From: Aureicoccus marinus
GTDB lineage: Bacteria > Bacteroidota > Bacteroidia > Flavobacteriales > Flavobacteriaceae
NCBI RefSeq assembly: GCF_002954325.1
Contig: NZ_MQVX01000001.1
Coordinates: 2,460,743 to 2,524,742, forward strand
DNA length: 64,000 nt
Reading direction: 5' to 3'
Every line of letters starts with the position of its first letter. Position 1 is the first letter of the stretch. The notes below the pieces were generated by a model. It did not search any database. It saw only the letters and a list, made by a program, of their open reading frames with translations, and was not told the origin of the DNA. Both the position numbers and the translations under genes were made by a program. Below are positions 37,982 to 47,147 of this stretch, piece after piece.

Positions 37982-39946
37982 ATGAGAACCCATACACTCA
38001 ACTCTCTTTTTGTTCTTGTCGGCTTCCTATGTATCGCTTCTGTTTCTGGGCAAAACAGTCGCCGGCTAGACAGTCTTTTGCAGGCCCATAAAACTCAGCA
38101 AGACACCACTCTAGCCATTACCCTGAACGAAATAGCCTGGGAATTCAAGAATTCCAATTTGGACAGCTCCTTTTACTATGCCAATAAGGCTTTAGCCGTT
38201 TCCAAAAAATTAAAGAGCAAGAAATGGATTGCTTCAGCTTACAACAGCCTGGCGAATTGCTTTGATAGCCAAGGCTTGTTGGACAGTGCTGCGGCTTACC
38301 ACAAAAAAAGCCTGGCATTAAAACTAGAAATAGGGGAAGTTGTTGGAGCGGCAGATACCTACAACAACCTGGGTATACTCTATGACTTAAAAGGGGAGTT
38401 CAAAAAGTCTTTAGAATATTATTTTAAAGCGCTAAAGATCTACGAAAGCGAAGACTTGTCCTACCAGAAGGTCCCTATGGTACTCGGAAACATCGGGATA
38501 GTCTACAAGAAGCAGAAAGAGTACGACAAAGTAATTTCTTACTACCAACGAGCCCTCAAAATTTACGAAGACAACAACTACGACTTCGGAACGGTAGTGA
38601 CCAAGGGGAATCTGGGCTCGGTATATATTCACCTGAAAGACTTCGAAAAGGCCATACGGTATTCTGAAGAAGCCAAAGACCTCTATGCAAAACTCGGATA
38701 CGGTCGCTATGTTCCTTATATGTTGACCAACATAGGGATTGCGAAAGACAGTTTAGGACAAAACCAGGAGGCGCAGAAGATCTATTTAGAAGCGATTTCC
38801 CTTTTTGAAAAGGACGAAAACCGATACGAACTCACCTACGCTCAGATTAATTTAGCGCGAAGTTATTTGACAACGGGGCAAAGTAAAAAGTCCAGAGAAT
38901 TAGCAAATCAGGCCCTTGCTACCTGCCAAAACAAAGGATACAAGGAGTTTGAGGTCCAGACCTATAAATTACTTGCTGAAGCGAGTTCTCAGCAAGGTCT
39001 GCACAAGCAGGCTTTTGATTATTTCGGTCAATACGCTCAAGGAAAGGACAGTCTGTTTGAGAAGAACAAGACCAAGGCTATCCTGGAGTTAGAAACCAGC
39101 TACGAAACCGAAAAGAAAGAAAAAGAGATTCAATCCCAACGGGCCATTCTGGCCGAAAACGCCTTGGAGATCAATAAAAAGGACACCCAGTTGGCCTGGC
39201 TCGGTTTTGGCTTGCTGTTTTTAATGGTGATCGGTTATGTCATTTATCACCAGCAACAATTAAAAACGCGCCAATTGCTTCACGAGCAGCAAATGACCGA
39301 AGCGATGGCGCACATACAAACACAGAACAAACTTCAGGATCAGCGGCTGCGAATTTCAAGGGATTTACACGATAATATTGGGGCGCAGTTAACCTTTATC
39401 ATTTCCTCTCTGGACAGTCTGAATTACGGCCTAAAAGATGAGCAGGGGGAGTTGACCGGAAAGATCGACAGGATTTCTGGTTTTTCAAGGGACACCATTG
39501 TTGAATTGCGGGATACCATATGGGCGATGAATAAGGAAGAAATTACCCTTGAGGATCTACAGGAACGGATTTCGAACTTCGTGGAGAAAGCAAATCTCAG
39601 TGCCAACAGAATTAAGTTCACCCAAAAAGTGAGTAGTCAGGCGACGGACCCTAAGCCTCTCTCTTCTTCAGTGGGGATGAACCTGTACAGAATCATTCAG
39701 GAGGCCCTGAATAACGCTCTAAAACATGCCGAACCTACTCATGTAGAATTGCATATCACAGAAAGGGACTCCAGCCTTAAAATAGTAGTGATGGATGATG
39801 GTCAAGGTTTTGACACCAGCCAAAGGACTTCAGGGAATGGACTAAATAATATGAGAAAAAGAGCGGAGGAGATCGGTGCTGAATTGAGCCTAGATGCTGA
39901 ACCAAGCAAAGGCACTCAATTGGTGGTGGAATACCACGTATCATAA
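37982..39946 (+). CDS. TPR sensor histidine kinase (HisKA_3/NarL type)
   Basis: This is a membrane sensor kinase of 654 residues. A signal peptide (about 1-23, ending VSGQ) is followed by periplasmic tetratricopeptide repeats (about 45-360, repeats such as AAAYHKKSLALKLEIGE and YYFKALKIYESEDLS). A coiled coil leads to one TM (about 404-424), and a HisKA_3 dimerisation domain follows with the phosphorylated His in RLRISRDLHDNIGAQ. The HATPase domain has N box LNNALKHAEP, DDGQGFD and GNGLNNMRKRAEEIGAEL. It is upstream of the LuxR-type regulator at 40016 (69 bp), its evident partner. The periplasmic TPR input is typical for Bacteroidota; the signal is unknown. Confidence 0.93.
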   Translation: MRTHTLNSLFVLVGFLCIASVSGQNSRRLDSLLQAHKTQQDTTLAITLNEIAWEFKNSNLDSSFYYANKALAVSKKLKSKKWIASAYNSLANCFDSQGLLDSAAAYHKKSLALKLEIGEVVGAADTYNNLGILYDLKGEFKKSLEYYFKALKIYESEDLSYQKVPMVLGNIGIVYKKQKEYDKVISYYQRALKIYEDNNYDFGTVVTKGNLGSVYIHLKDFEKAIRYSEEAKDLYAKLGYGRYVPYMLTNIGIAKDSLGQNQEAQKIYLEAISLFEKDENRYELTYAQINLARSYLTTGQSKKSRELANQALATCQNKGYKEFEVQTYKLLAEASSQQGLHKQAFDYFGQYAQGKDSLFEKNKTKAILELETSYETEKKEKEIQSQRAILAENALEINKKDTQLAWLGFGLLFLMVIGYVIYHQQQLKTRQLLHEQQMTEAMAHIQTQNKLQDQRLRISRDLHDNIGAQLTFIISSLDSLNYGLKDEQGELTGKIDRISGFSRDTIVELRDTIWAMNKEEITLEDLQERISNFVEKANLSANRIKFTQKVSSQATDPKPLSSSVGMNLYRIIQEALNNALKHAEPTHVELHITERDSSLKIVVMDDGQGFDTSQRTSGNGLNNMRKRAEEIGAELSLDAEPSKGTQLVVEYHVS

Positions 39947-40015
39947 ATACGCACAATATCGTATGGTCTTTCAATACACCTCTGATTAGTTTTAACCTCA
40001 GATAGAAATTTAAGG

Positions 40016-40669
40016 ATGAAGACGAGAGTAGCGGTAGTAGATGACAATTCCTTTTTGATCCATGCCTTGATCGAAAAGCTTTCCTTTTTTCCAGAATTAG
40101 AAATTAAAATGACCGCTCAAGACGGGCATGAACTGTTGGAACTTTTGGCAGACAACAGCACTATCGATATCATCATGATGGATATCGAGATGCCCGGTAT
40201 GGATGGAATAGAAGCCACCTTTGCTGTGAAGCAGAAGTTTCCGCATATCAAGATTGTTATGCTAACGGTTTTTGATAACGATGAGCATATATTCAAAGCC
40301 ATTCAGGCCGGTGCCAATGGCTATCTGCTCAAAGAAACTCCACCAGAGGATTTGCATCGAGGAATTATAGAAACCCTTGATGGAGGTGCCGCCATGAGCC
40401 CCTCAATAGCGTCCAAGACTTTGCGATTACTACGAGACCCGCTGATGACTCGTGAATTCACCAAACCGGAACAAGAGATCAAGCTCACTTCTCGCGAGGT
40501 CGAAATTCTGGAGCACCTCAGTACCGGCTTGAGCTACGATGCCATAGCCAGCAACCTGAATATCTCTTACGGAACCGTGCGTAAACACATCGAGAATACC
40601 TACAAAAAATTGCAGGTGCACAACAAGCTCGAAGCCGTGCAAAAGGCAAGGAAACAGCGACTTATTTAA
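40016..40669 (+). CDS. Response regulator transcription factor, NarL/LuxR type
   Basis: The 217-residue partner of the upstream TPR kinase. The receiver domain (about 1-120) has the phospho-acceptor Asp in IIMMDIEMPGMDG, the switch Thr in MLTVFDND and the Lys in YLLKETPP. The C-terminal LuxR-type helix-turn-helix (about 155-215) reads LTSREVEILEHLSTGLSYD and then NISYGTVRKHIENTYKKL. It probably binds DNA as a dimer on inverted repeats. A perfect 18-bp palindrome lies 17 bp after its stop, before the next gene, and is a possible target site. Confidence 0.95.
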   Translation: MKTRVAVVDDNSFLIHALIEKLSFFPELEIKMTAQDGHELLELLADNSTIDIIMMDIEMPGMDGIEATFAVKQKFPHIKIVMLTVFDNDEHIFKAIQAGANGYLLKETPPEDLHRGIIETLDGGAAMSPSIASKTLRLLRDPLMTREFTKPEQEIKLTSREVEILEHLSTGLSYDAIASNLNISYGTVRKHIENTYKKLQVHNKLEAVQKARKQRLI

Positions 40670-40685
40670 CCTCCTCCTTCATAAA

Positions 40686-40703
40686 ATACGAAGATCTTCG
40701 TAT
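40686..40703. promoter_or_regulatory. Perfect 18-bp palindrome (candidate operator)
   Basis: ATACGAAGATCTTCGTAT is a perfect inverted repeat without spacer between the response regulator and the 350-residue secreted protein gene. It lacks a loop and T run, so it is not a terminator; the TACGAAG half-sites suit a dimeric LuxR-type regulator. Binding is inferred. Confidence 0.45.
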
Positions 40704-40755
40704 TGAGCTGCCCCTGGACAGCGTATACTTTTATCCCCAATAAAAAACGTATACC

Positions 40756-41808
40756 ATGTCCAAACAAAAAGCACTATTTGTACTGTTGATTGCGATGGTT
40801 TTTTCGGTCTATGCACAGGAAATTCCGGCCAAAAGCATCAACACGTTAAGCATTAAAACCAAGAACTTTTCGAATGCCCCTAAAAAGATCTATATCCGAA
40901 CTTTTAAGGTCTATTATCAGATGATCGCCGAAGCGAAAAAGACCGTTTACGGAGGACGTCAATTTGGAGGAGGCTCTTATACCGGAAACGCCACCGCTCG
41001 GTTAGCCGTAGGGGTAGAAGGAGTTAACCCAGAGGATTTGCAGGCTTTAACGGATAAACTCTATAAAGACTACATCAAGAGTTTAGAAGATATGGGCTTT
41101 GAAGTTATCACCGCCAATGAACTACCCGATTTAGAAGAATTTGAAGGTTGGGGTACTTTGGAAGGTCCTCGCATTAATCAGGAACAGCTCAAAGGAAGCT
41201 TGATGGTGATTCCAGAAGGCTTTTCATATAAGGTAAAAAAGGTGAGTAAAAACGGAAAGGAACGAACCGGAGGATTTTTAACGGGACTTAAGAATACAAA
41301 CGGTGGGCAAGCCGCGGATTTTGTTTCGTCCATTTACGGTCTCCTGCCAAAGGTATCCAAAGCCATGGACGATGCCTTAGTGGCAGAGGTGGCGATCAGT
41401 ATCCCGAGTATTTATCTGGATCCTAAATCCAAGCTGGGAACAGCCAAGATTAAGGGTGGGCCCTATTTGAGATTAGGCCAAGCCAAAATCACCTATATCT
41501 CTGGACGAGCCAAAGGGATGGGCGTTGCTAGCCCTAATGCAGCACTTGAATTTACGGTAAACAAGGCGGTCCCCATTCCGAATGTATTTGCGAGTGAGGA
41601 GTTCAAGGTTGTTGCCACCAAGTTACGGACCATTGTGCCTTCCTACGCCACCTTTTTCACGGTCGAAAACAAAACCGTCGAGCTTACGAACACCATCGAT
41701 TGTGAAGCGGCTGCCTACCAAGCAGAGGTAGAAAAAGTGGTGAAAGCCTATTTAACGATGTCCTTAGACAAGCTAAGTCGTGCCCTCAAGGGAGAAAAAG
41801 TAAAGTAG
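40756..41808 (+). CDS. Secreted hypothetical protein, 350 residues
   Basis: A signal peptide (1-20, ending FSVYAQ) is followed by a compact protein without TM segments. Features include KKIYIRTFKVYYQMI, a glycine-rich patch YGGRQFGGGSYTG, an alpha-beta region with LQALTDKLYKDYIKSL, and SLMVIPEGFSYKVKKV. The C-terminus is helical with two cysteine-poor strands. The pattern recalls outer-membrane-associated DUF proteins of Bacteroidota, but I do not recognise a family. It is downstream of the TPR kinase/LuxR pair and the 18-bp palindrome, so it may be a target of that pair. Confidence 0.7.
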   Translation: MSKQKALFVLLIAMVFSVYAQEIPAKSINTLSIKTKNFSNAPKKIYIRTFKVYYQMIAEAKKTVYGGRQFGGGSYTGNATARLAVGVEGVNPEDLQALTDKLYKDYIKSLEDMGFEVITANELPDLEEFEGWGTLEGPRINQEQLKGSLMVIPEGFSYKVKKVSKNGKERTGGFLTGLKNTNGGQAADFVSSIYGLLPKVSKAMDDALVAEVAISIPSIYLDPKSKLGTAKIKGGPYLRLGQAKITYISGRAKGMGVASPNAALEFTVNKAVPIPNVFASEEFKVVATKLRTIVPSYATFFTVENKTVELTNTIDCEAAAYQAEVEKVVKAYLTMSLDKLSRALKGEKVK

Positions 41809-41832
41809 TTACGGGGAACTGGCCATTTCGAA

Positions 41833-43028
41833 CTATTCAAGCGTTTGGGCTAAGCTTCGTTTGGCCAGTTCTATTTCAAAATTCTCCCCGCCGTCGGCAG
41901 GCTGAATCAGGTAGCGCACCGAATCTGCAGCTTTGAATTCTTCTCTTCTGGCAATGATGTCACAGACCTCGTAATCTTCACCTTCGATTTGAAGAATAAC
42001 ATCGCCGTAGCTGAGCTTATCTTTTAGCTCTTCCTCCCAAACCAGACCGATCAGCAGGTGTTTGCCGTCGCTGGTCAGGGAGACGCCCCGCGCTCGATCA
42101 TCCATTAAGGTTTCTTCTTTAAAAGGCTCAAAATAGAAGCGTTTTTTCTTGTAATCCAGGGTCAGCAGACCGTGTTTTAAAATCGTCGCCCCAATACGGG
42201 AGTTGTCGTCGTTGGTGGTTTCGAGCACGACATTCCGAAATGGGTGTCCCGCCAATTTAAGTGTGGGCAGCAGTAAGCGGGCATGCTCCTCCTTTGCACC
42301 AGCGCCAAAAAGGCCGATAGAAGACCCTCCAACACTTGTCCCTCTTTCCTGAAAGATGGGCAGTTTAGAAAAGGTGGCATAATGGGCTTTGCTGAGGTCG
42401 TAGAGGTCAGCCGCTCCGGTATCCACCAAAAGGCGTTCCCGTCCGGTTTTTTCGCCTATCACCTCAATCCAGACATAGGGGCTTTTTTGCTTACCTACCA
42501 GTTCCAGTTTTTCTCTGTTGGCGTTGTCGAGTTGCAGTTTTTTGCGCTGGTCCGTTAGGATCACCTTTTTGTTCGGCAGGTCAAACTGCACCACGGAGGT
42601 GCTTAACACATTGCTGCCCAAGAGTCCGTCGATTTGGAAACAGCGGAAAACCACATTGCTATCGTCCAGGTTAACCAGGGCCGGGATGTTTTTAAAAAGG
42701 GCGTTTCCGAGCTTGATTTCTGAAAGATTGGCCACATTCATTTGGGAGGACTGGTTGTTGGCGTCCGAAACACGCAGGCTGCTCACGGCTTTACCCCCAA
42801 GCTTTTCAAAAAGCCGCTTGGAGACGACATTGGGAGCTCCGGTATCCAGAATAAAACGGTAGGTTTCACCCTCGATCTCCACCGGAATCAGGATTTTTTC
42901 ACTGACGAACTCAAAGGGGATTTCTTCGTAGTAATTCCGGGGAACATCGCCCAGTTTGCTGAGGTTAACCCTTTGGGCCTGGAGGCTACTACAAACAGCA
43001 GTATGAAAGGAAAGAGCAGCTTTTTCAT
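41833..43028 (-). CDS. Double retropepsin-like aspartyl protease with PDZ-like tail (frameshifted start)
   Basis: ATG at 43026-43028 encodes the signal peptide start MKKLLFPFILLFVVAS. One base is then missing (GCCTCCAGG, where restoring a C reads AS-Q-A-Q), after which EEIPFEFVSEKILIPVEIEG runs into the long frame. Two retropepsin-like units follow, with the catalytic motifs FILDTGAPN and LLVDTGAAD. A C-terminal PDZ-like part has EELKDKLSYGDVILQIEG. Tandem single-domain units in one chain could form an intramolecular dimer, as in pepsins. Corrected length is about 398 residues, and it is probably periplasmic or surface-exposed. It is divergent from the DUF5916 gene. Confidence 0.82.
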
Positions 43029-43082
43029 ATCCTTAAAGATAAGAAGGAGAAAGGCATTAGTCTAAGGCCTTATAAGTATGCG

Positions 43083-43090
43083 TACCTTTG
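43083..43090 (+). promoter_or_regulatory. Predicted -7 box (TACCTTTG)
   Basis: TACCTTTG matches TAnnTTTG and lies 38 bp before the ATG of the DUF5916 gene. No TTG at the ideal upstream distance is seen. Confidence 0.5.
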
Positions 43091-43127
43091 CACTTCAGCC
43101 TCTCCGACCTAAGATTTTGGATAAAGC

Positions 43128-45292
43128 ATGAAGACCCTATTCTCTTCTGCACTTTTTTGTTGCATTGTTTTGGGCGTTTCTGCCCAGCAGAGTCGCCCTA
43201 CACTCCAAGTGGGCTATACCGAATCCGCTGTTAAAGCCGACGGAAAACTGGATGAGGCCGATTGGTCCACCGCCCCGGTTCAGGACCAATTCAAAACCAC
43301 CGTACCGGTTCAAGCAGGAACCCCGAGCCTCCGCACTACCCTAAGGGTGCTGGCCCACGATCGTTTTATCGTTTTTGGAATTGAATGCGAAGATGACCCT
43401 GCCTTATTGACCAACTTCTCGAAACTTCGCGACGCGGATCTGGACAACGAGGACTACCTCCGGGTGATTATTGACCCTTTTCAAGACGGGCAGTCAGGCT
43501 ATATTTTTATGATCAACCCCAGTGCTGCGCGTTACGATGCCTTGGTTTCGAACCGAGGCGAAAGCGAGAGCAAGGATTGGGACGGTATCTGGGAAGCGGG
43601 GACCAGTATTACCGAGAACGGCTGGACGGCCGAGATCAAAATCCCCATGCAGAGCATCAATTTTAGAAAGGGATTAAAAGAATGGGCCTTCAATGTCGAA
43701 AGAAACATACAGCGTAAATTGGAGGTCATTCGCTGGGCGAATCCGTCCCGAGATCAGTGGTTTACCCAAACCAGTCGCGCAGGGCTTATTACGGACCTTC
43801 CGGACTTCAGTTACGGGGTGGGGATGAATATTCGGCCTTCCCTCATTGGAAATTGGACCAATGAAGCCGGGGCGGGAACCGATTTCGATTTTACCCCTAC
43901 CCTGACACTAAGTCAGCGACTGAGTCCCAACGCTATTGCAACAGCAACCTTCAACACAGATTTCGCCGAAACCGAAGTGGATACCCGGCAGACTAACCTC
44001 ACACGCTTTGCTCTTTTCTTCCCGGAAAAGCGCGCTTTTTTCTTGGAAGGCTCTGACATTTTTGAGTTTGGCTTTGGTTTGAGACGCGATGTGGTTCCCT
44101 TTTTCAGCCGCCGTATCGGGCTCTTAAGCGGTAATCCCATCCCCATAGTCGCGGGAGGAAAGGTGAATGGGCGGGTAGACCGAACCTCCTTTGGTGGTTT
44201 GGTCATGAATACGGCCGAAACGAATTTTGAAGATGCGACCGACCCCATCACCATCCCCAACAGCACCATGGGGGTCTTTAGGCTCAAACAAAATATATTA
44301 CGCGAGTCCTCTGTAGGGGTTTTTGGTTCTTTCGGCGACCCTTCCGGTGGGAGCGGTTCCGGACTCTTTGGAGCCGATTTCACTTACCAAACCACACGGT
44401 TTAATGGAAATAAAAACTTCTTGGCCGGGTTATGGAGCTCTATAATGAACGAGAAGGCTCCACCGGAGATCAATCGGCTTATGGATTTAAGCTAGACTAT
44501 CCCAATGATATTTGGGACGCCTCCATCACCTATGTTCACGTTGGCGATGGCTTCAATCCAGCCTTGGGTTTTGTGCCCCGAAAGGGAATCAATAAGTGGG
44601 TGGTAGGCACCACTTGGGCTCCCCGCCCTGAATGGGGTTGGTTGCGGCAGATGAGAAATCAACTCTTCGGTACCTACATCACCGATTTGGCTGGCCAGTG
44701 GCAAACCTACCGAGTATTTACCGCCCCGATCAATTGGCGATTAGAAAGCGGGGAGCGTATAGAATTTAATGTTATACCGCAAGGCGAACGCATCATCGAG
44801 CCTTTCGAAATCTCAGACGGGGTGACCATTCCAGTGGGGACCTACGAGTTTGTTCGTTACCGTCTCGAAGGAGATATAGCGGCCAAGCGCAAGCTGAACG
44901 GACGCCTGTCTTGGCGATTTGGGTCTTTCTATCAAGGAAACCTCAACGAATACCAGCTGCGAATTAATTGGATCCCTGCCAGTATTTTATCCTTTGAGTT
45001 TGCGGGAACCCGTAATGTGGCTTCCCTGCCTTTTGGGGATTTTGATCAAACGCTTTTGGGGCTCCGTGTGCGTTTTAATGCAACTCCCGATTTACAGCTC
45101 AATTCCTTTGTACAGTACGACACTGACTCTGAAAGTATCGGTATAAACTCGCGGATTCACTGGATCTTTGACCCCCAAGGCGAGTTCTTCCTGGTGTTTA
45201 ATAATTCCTCGGTTTACGACGACATCAACAACCGTTTTCAGCGGCAAACCTCCCAGCTTATACTCAAGCTGCGTTATAATTTCCGTTTTTAG
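43128..45292 (+). CDS. DUF5916 protein: CBM9-like domain plus outer-membrane barrel (frameshifted)
   Basis: After the signal peptide ending GVSAQ there is a carbohydrate-binding family 9-like domain (about 25-210: DGKLDEADWSTAPVQDQF, RVIIDPFQDGQSGYIF and NGWTAEIKIPMQSINF). A DUF5916 beta-barrel region follows with FFPEKRAFFLEGSDIFEFG, a hallmark of these proteins. Near 44440 the frame changes (FLAGLW then LYNEREGSTGDQ). One base added restores about 721 residues ending LRYNFRF, a barrel-like C-terminal strand with terminal Phe. It probably sits in the outer membrane; relatives often occur with proteases or peptide uptake. The substrate is unknown. Confidence 0.87.
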
Positions 45293-45387
45293 TAGAGAAT
45301 CTAAAGACTTGATAATTAGCGATTAAAATCAAATCTTGATTTAATTCACTAATTTTGTTTAATATAAATGGTTAATCATTAAACAAA

Positions 45388-46350
45388 ATGAACAGGTTCA
45401 AGCATAGATCTTTAGAGCATTGGTTTGAGCTTTTTCTGTCGAGCCGTACTAAAGAAAAATTAGAGCGATATATCATCGGTATTGCCATAATCAGTTTTAT
45501 TGTACACTTGGCTTTGGTTCTGCTGGGAGATGCTTTGAGTGAAGGGATTTTGGAATTTACTGACTCCTCCTTTATCCAGATTTTAGTAGAAGGACAGCTT
45601 TTTAAAAGTCCAGTTGCTGCTATTTACACTCCCTTTTCTTTTATTCTTCTGTATGAAGTATACCTGTTGGTTTATTACTTGCCGAAGTCGATCTCCTCCT
45701 ATATCCGGAAGCAGTACGAGATCATCACTCTGATTGTCATTCGAAGAATATTCAAGGACATGGCTAATCTCGATTTAACCGGAAGCTGGGTGGAGAGCGA
45801 CTATGATTTGCAGCTTACCTATGATCTGCTGACCACTTTGGTTTTGTTCCTTTTGATCTTTTTGTTCACTTACCTGAATAAAAAGACCAGCAGTGCTTTG
45901 ATGCCGCAAGGAGAAAAGGCGATTTTGAATCAATTCCTGAAAAGAAAGAAAACGATTGCTGTCTTGTTGATTCCAATACTTTTAGCGTTGTCTCTTTTCA
46001 GTTTTGGTAGTTGGGTAGTTAACGAAATCACCTCCCTAGAAGGCCTTTTCTCGGGCATAACGGATATCAATAAAATTTTCTTTAATGAATTCTTTACCGT
46101 ACTGATACTCGCAGATGTACTCTTGCTGTTGTTTTCGCTCTATTATACGGATCGATTTGACCGGGTTATTCGAAATTCTGGATTCATTATTTCGACCATT
46201 TTATTGCGGCTCTCTTTTGGTGCGGATGGGCTAACCAATAATATTCTGATTTGTGCTGCGCTGATTTTTGGGGTACTTATTCTTCTCATTTATAATTTAT
46301 ACGGACGATTAGTTTTACCAAACAATCCAGACCGCATTTGCAATACATAA
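45388..46350 (+). CDS. Multi-pass membrane protein, unknown function
   Basis: The 320-residue product has about seven to eight hydrophobic segments: about 28-48, 70-95 (with polar ends), 150-165, 190-215, 230-255, 262-278 and 285-305. Charged loops include KEKLERYIIG and YIRKQYEIITLIVIRRIF. The N-terminus is cytoplasmic by the positive-inside rule. No transporter signature is visible. It has its own position between the barrel gene and an intergenic gap, so no operon partner helps. Function not recognised. Confidence 0.65.
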   Translation: MNRFKHRSLEHWFELFLSSRTKEKLERYIIGIAIISFIVHLALVLLGDALSEGILEFTDSSFIQILVEGQLFKSPVAAIYTPFSFILLYEVYLLVYYLPKSISSYIRKQYEIITLIVIRRIFKDMANLDLTGSWVESDYDLQLTYDLLTTLVLFLLIFLFTYLNKKTSSALMPQGEKAILNQFLKRKKTIAVLLIPILLALSLFSFGSWVVNEITSLEGLFSGITDINKIFFNEFFTVLILADVLLLLFSLYYTDRFDRVIRNSGFIISTILLRLSFGADGLTNNILICAALIFGVLILLIYNLYGRLVLPNNPDRICNT

Positions 46351-46713
46351 ACATTATTTTATCCTGCACAGAAAAAGCAAAATATACACGCAGAAAAAAG
46401 ATTTTCGAAAACCACGCGTTTAGCAGGCTTTTACTGGATGGTGGTCGGGCAGAAGGGATCCGGGGAGACCTTTTAACCTGGCCTTTTTTGTAGGAAGAAA
46501 TCATCCTTCTTACAGTCCCTGACACAGCAATCTTACGGGAATAGATGGGGGTTTTACAAATTGGCCCTATTTATCTGTAAAAATTACCCTATTCACTTAT
46601 TTATTCTATATTTAAGTCTGTAATTTTTAGAACCCCCGAGGCATTCGAAAAGAACTGACAACCAAAAAATTGCACTGAATAACTAAAGAAAAGACCACCG
46701 TAAAACGTACACT
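46351..46713. other. Intergenic region, 363 bp, no gene seen
   Basis: AT-rich sequence with short T and A runs. No coding frame above about 25 codons with plausible character, no tRNA-like fold and no clear terminator were found. It probably holds the promoter for the short membrane protein at 46714. Confidence 0.5.
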
Positions 46714-47073
46714 ATGAAAATTCCAAATTCCGCAGTTGGAGGATTGATTTTAATGGGATGGATTGGAAGCCTGGCTTTGGCTTTTTCACTTTATCCTAAA
46801 TTGATGAAGCCGGTTGACACACCACCTTCTACCGGCTTGGACCAAAAACAACTCGAAGCCGCCGTATTTGCCTTGGAGGAATTCAAGTACTTGATGAAAG
46901 AAAACGACAGTCTTTACGATGCCGTAATAGAGGCTCGTGAACTGGAAACAGAAAACAAGGTCTTGCGCAAAATTATTGACGAAAACGTAGGTCGCAACGT
47001 TGTAATCCGTTACCAAACCAACGGTAAAACACGAGTATACGATAGAGAGAATAACGTTTGGGTGACCCAGTAA
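46714..47073 (+). CDS. Small single-pass membrane protein, unknown function
   Basis: The 119-residue protein has one TM segment near the N-terminus (about 7-27: GGLILMGWIGSLALAFSLYP). A coiled-coil-like stretch follows (about 45-90, with LEEFKYLMKENDSLYDAVIE and TENKVLRKIIDENVG), then a short beta-like tail NVVIRYQTNGKTRVYDREN. No enzymatic motif. It has its own strong terminator right after the stop, which suggests single-gene transcription. Family not recognised. Confidence 0.65.
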   Translation: MKIPNSAVGGLILMGWIGSLALAFSLYPKLMKPVDTPPSTGLDQKQLEAAVFALEEFKYLMKENDSLYDAVIEARELETENKVLRKIIDENVGRNVVIRYQTNGKTRVYDRENNVWVTQ

Positions 47074-47090
47074 ACCGGGACGTTCCAAAC

Positions 47091-47128
47091 AAAAAAGCCT
47101 GCTCCGTTAAAGACGAGCGGGCTTTTTT
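47091..47128. terminator. Bidirectional terminator
   Basis: AAAAGCCTGCTC pairs with GAGCGGGCTTTT with one wobble pair, and both strands end in T runs. It ends the 119-residue gene and the convergent gene at 47148. Confidence 0.85.
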
Positions 47129-47147
47129 ATGCGGTAGAGGCTTGCGC

